Shown here: in pieces, positions 61,779-64,000 of the stretch
How positions within the stretch are numbered: position 1 is the first letter of the stretch
Layout of the letters: each line of letters starts with the position of its first letter
Source of the DNA: Lewinellaceae bacterium
GTDB taxonomy: Bacteria; Bacteroidota; Bacteroidia; Chitinophagales; Saprospiraceae
Assembly (NCBI GenBank): GCA_020636105.1
Contig: JACJYL010000001.1
Span: 3,968,001-4,032,000 of the forward strand
Length of the DNA: 64,000 nucleotides
Direction: 5' to 3'
Made by a program: the position numbers and the translations under genes
The notes under the pieces: model-generated
Databases searched by the model: none
Told to the model about the DNA's origin: nothing
The model's input: the letters and a program-made list of their open reading frames with translations, nothing else

Positions 61779-63443
61779 ATGAACAAGGAATTCATTCCAA
61801 AATTGTTTACGATTCTCAAAGAAGGGATCACTAAAGAACAGCTTGTAAAGGACTTGGTTTCAGGATTGATCGTAGGTATTGTAGCGCTGCCTTTGGCCAT
61901 TGCTTTTGCCATTGCCTCCGGAGTTTCCCCGGAAAAGGGGTTGATCACCGCCATCATTGCGGGGATCATCATTTCCACTTTTGGAGGGAGCAGGGTACAA
62001 ATCGGCGGGCCGACCGGTGCTTTTATTGTGATCGTTTACGGCATTGTGCAGGAGTACGGGGTCAATGGGTTGACCATCGCCACCTTTATGGCGGGTTTTA
62101 TCATTATCGGGCTGGGCCTTGCCCGGATGGGGAATTTGCTAAAATACATCCCTTATTCCCTCATCGTTGGGTTTACCAGTGGGATCGCCCTCATTATTTT
62201 TTCCTCACAGGTCAATGATTTTTTAGGGTTGGGACTGGCAAAAGTACCCGCTGATTTCATAGAAAAATGGAGCCTTTATTTTTCTTCTTATGCCAAAGTG
62301 AACTGGTATGCCCTGGTCATCAGTACCCTTACCATTTTAGTAACCATTTATTTCAAAAAAATAACCCCTAAAATACCGGGATCAATTGTCGCCATCCTGC
62401 TCTCGACTTTAGCGGTTACCTTTTTTAATCTGCCCGTTGAAACCATTGAAAGCAAATTCGGTGAAATATCCAATCACTTTACTTTGCCGGTTATTCCTCA
62501 CGTTGACTACGAAACCCTTAAATCACTTATACAACCTGCTTTTGCCATTGCGCTATTAGGGGCTATGGAATCCCTGCTTTCGGCAGTTGTGGCGGATGGT
62601 ATGATCGGGGGAAGACATCGTTCGAATATGGAATTGGTCGCACAGGGCGGGGCAAATATAGTGTCTGCCATTTTTGGAGGGATTCCCGTAACGGGGGCTA
62701 TTGCCAGAACGGCCACCAATGTCAAAAACGGAGGCAGAACGCCCATCGCCGGAATTACGCATGCCCTGGTGTTATTTGCTATCATGATCCTTTTTGCCTC
62801 TTATGCAAAACTCATCCCGCTCTCCTGTCTGGCAGGGATCCTGATCGTGGTCGCTTATAATATGAGTGAATGGCAACAATTCAGGTCTTTGCTGAAGGGT
62901 AACCGGATGGACATTATCATCCTGCTGACCACTTTTTTTCTGACCGTATTTTTTGACCTGGTCATTGCGATAGAAATTGGCATTGTGCTTTCCAGTTTTA
63001 TGTTTATGAAGCGCATGAGTGAGTCCGTCAATGTTGAAGCCATTACTACAGATAGCCGGAATGCGGAGTATTTATTTGACAATGAGCTGAAAGAGCTGCC
63101 CAGGGATGTGCTGATCTATGAAATTAACGGCCCTTTGTTTTTCGGAGCTGCCCGGCAATTCCAGGAGACCATCATGAATACCAATATTAAACCGGATACC
63201 GTAATTATCAGGATGCGGTATGTGCCGTTGATTGATGCGACCGGCTTCCAGGGACTGAAAGAGATCATCAAAACCTATAATTCACGAAACATCCATGTGA
63301 TACTTTCCGGGGTGAGTGAAAGCCTTTTATTGGATTTTGAAAAAAATGGTTTGTTCTCCGTGATGGAAAAGGATATGATTTTCAAAGATATTAGCGAGGC
63401 CATCAAAAAATCCAGGGAAATCAAGGATGCTGCGAGGATTTGA
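61779..63443 (+). CDS. SulP family anion (probable bicarbonate) transporter with STAS domain
   Basis: The 554-residue product has a SulP transmembrane domain (LVSGLIVGIVALPLAIAFAI, ASGVSPEKGLITAIIAGIII, FGGSRVQIGGPTGAFIVIVY, FGGIPVTGAIARTATNVKNG) and a C-terminal STAS domain from about 435 (EINGPLFFGAARQFQET, VIIRMRYVPLIDATGFQGLK). SulP proteins carry sulfate, bicarbonate or other anions, often with sodium. The carbonic anhydrase next door argues for bicarbonate (BicA-like). No sulfate assimilation genes adjoin it. Confidence 0.9.
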   Translation: MNKEFIPKLFTILKEGITKEQLVKDLVSGLIVGIVALPLAIAFAIASGVSPEKGLITAIIAGIIISTFGGSRVQIGGPTGAFIVIVYGIVQEYGVNGLTIATFMAGFIIIGLGLARMGNLLKYIPYSLIVGFTSGIALIIFSSQVNDFLGLGLAKVPADFIEKWSLYFSSYAKVNWYALVISTLTILVTIYFKKITPKIPGSIVAILLSTLAVTFFNLPVETIESKFGEISNHFTLPVIPHVDYETLKSLIQPAFAIALLGAMESLLSAVVADGMIGGRHRSNMELVAQGGANIVSAIFGGIPVTGAIARTATNVKNGGRTPIAGITHALVLFAIMILFASYAKLIPLSCLAGILIVVAYNMSEWQQFRSLLKGNRMDIIILLTTFFLTVFFDLVIAIEIGIVLSSFMFMKRMSESVNVEAITTDSRNAEYLFDNELKELPRDVLIYEINGPLFFGAARQFQETIMNTNIKPDTVIIRMRYVPLIDATGFQGLKEIIKTYNSRNIHVILSGVSESLLLDFEKNGLFSVMEKDMIFKDISEAIKKSREIKDAARI

Positions 63444-63696
63444 TGTTTTGATGCTGTGATCCTGGTTCCAGGAGCTGAAACAAATTTAATCTTCTGAGCC
63501 AGGACACTATCGTATCTGGCTCAGAAGGTACCGTCTCTACGAGACTGATCATAACCTATCGAATAGGCTATAGAGAAAATATGGCTAACTTAATGTCCGA
63601 CGACATGCTGTGTTGGTAGATCAGGGGCGATGCCTGAAAAATGGGGATTTATTGGGTAGACGTTCATATTTTGAAATAATTTTCCCTATTAATGGT
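63444..63696 (+). other. Hairpin-rich intergenic segment
   Basis: Octamer-like units TTTTGATG and CTGTGATC continue past the SulP stop. Stems: TTCTGAGCCAG with CTGGCTCAGAA (63492-63526), GTCTC/GAGAC (63533-63545), CCTAT/ATAGG (63555-63567). The first lacks a U-run, so classic termination is not evident. No gene was found. Confidence 0.5.
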
Positions 63697-63704
63697 TATC
63701 TTTG
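63697..63704 (+). promoter_or_regulatory. Promoter -7 element before the last gene
   Basis: TATCTTTG is an exact TAnnTTTG; TTTG at 63670-63673 lies 23 bp upstream, slightly long for a -33 spacing. A transcript from here would carry a leader of about 190 nt containing the structured repeat. Confidence 0.55.
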
Positions 63705-63759
63705 AAAGCGGTGGCATGAATGAAGTTGATCTTTCAGTTTGTAAAGATCTCCCGGCATA

Positions 63760-63864
63760 GCGCTGTGAAAGGGTGGTGCGACAGCACCAGACCATCCCGA
63801 GTTATTCGGGAGCAGGCCGAACGATAGTGAGCCCTGGAACATAGCGACCCGCAGGGTATGCCCC
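63760..63864 (-). repeat. Inverted copy of the GGGCGT...CCCTCACGC-type structured repeat
   Basis: Read on the minus strand it starts GGGGCATACCCTGCGGGTCG and ends CCCTTTCACAGCGC, paralleling the ends of 30645-30744. Strong internal hairpins: GGTGC/GCACC (loop GACA), CCCGA/TCGGG (loop GTTAT) and CCCTG/CAGGG. On the plus strand it would sit in the mRNA leader of the next gene, so a regulatory RNA role cannot be excluded. Confidence 0.5.
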
Positions 63865-63901
63865 AAAGGAAAAATTTAGTATCATCTAAAAATTCATCCT
63901 C

Positions 63902-64000
63902 ATGAGTAAAATAGCAGTAAAATCAGGTAAAGGAAAACTCATCCTTGAAAAGAGCACGAGCCTTGTGGGTTTGAAAACCCATGAATCGGTGGAAACAAAA
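63902..64000 (+). CDS. Start of an unidentified protein (cut by window edge)
   Basis: An ATG at 63902 opens MSKIAVKSGKGKLILEKSTS then LVGLKTHESVETK and runs to the end without a stop. Thirty-three residues are too few to assign a family. There is no signal peptide in this part. A promoter and structured leader upstream support a real gene. Confidence 0.5.
   Translation, partial: MSKIAVKSGKGKLILEKSTSLVGLKTHESVETK

Overview
The window reads as chromosomal DNA of a Bacteroidota bacterium. Evidence in the sequence: proteins ending in type IX secretion sorting domains (type A at 28730-30559, type B at 23856-26213), a complete-looking bat aerotolerance operon, a SusC-like TonB receptor, a DUF4837 lipoprotein, several promoters with the Bacteroidota -7 element TAnnTTTG, few Shine-Dalgarno sites, and frequent TTG or AT-rich starts. 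The mix of SprB-like repeats, large sorted proteins and dispersed GGGCGT...CCCTCACGC elements suggests a Saprospiria-like lineage, but this is an inference; no rRNA gene is present to test it.

Layout. 1-7600: a pyruvate kinase-like protein fused in frame to a methyltransferase (cut by the window edge), a small envelope pair with an orphan MbtH protein, an Old Yellow Enzyme, a YhcH protein, a DUF4837 lipoprotein and a PfkB sugar kinase. 7879-15059: a metallophosphoesterase facing a three-gene unit of glutamate dehydrogenase and two pyruvate-phosphate-dikinase-like ATP-grasp proteins that lack the phosphohistidine and PEP domains; the larger carries a GAF-like sensor at the N-terminus and a nucleotidyltransferase at the C-terminus. 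This is the best candidate for an undescribed system here. 15554-20721: a polysaccharide region (GH5 mannanase, GH28 polygalacturonase, esterase) littered with pseudogenes (EamA transporter, second esterase, GH105), i.e. a decaying pectin/mannan locus. 20781-34000: oxidoreductase, tRNA-Asn, LysM glucosaminidase, sorted surface proteins, nadA, a nucleotidyltransferase, HNH protein, aldehyde dehydrogenase and a pseudouridine synthase.

34095-49311 is mostly housekeeping: M23 peptidase, Bcp peroxiredoxin, a DUF3127 protein with an SSB-like tail, YqeY, rsmA, pdxA, a DksA-like protein, lspA, two ArsR-type regulators, a MurU-like enzyme, rpoN, a degenerate arginase-fold protein and a membrane-anchored MutS-like ATPase. 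49466-60903 holds a TonB receptor and the MoxR-DUF58-Bat operon, which ends in a split/duplicated BatD and has no BatE directly after it. 61091-63443 pairs a beta carbonic anhydrase with a SulP transporter, likely a bicarbonate uptake pair. The window ends in a 458-bp structured gap and the start of one more gene.

A theme across the intergenic DNA is short tandem tracts with a fixed unit length (7, 8 or 10 bp) but different unit sequences from site to site, several running right up to start codons, plus a 14-bp sequence repeated identically five times, a ~107-bp tandem duplication and two copies of a longer structured repeat.
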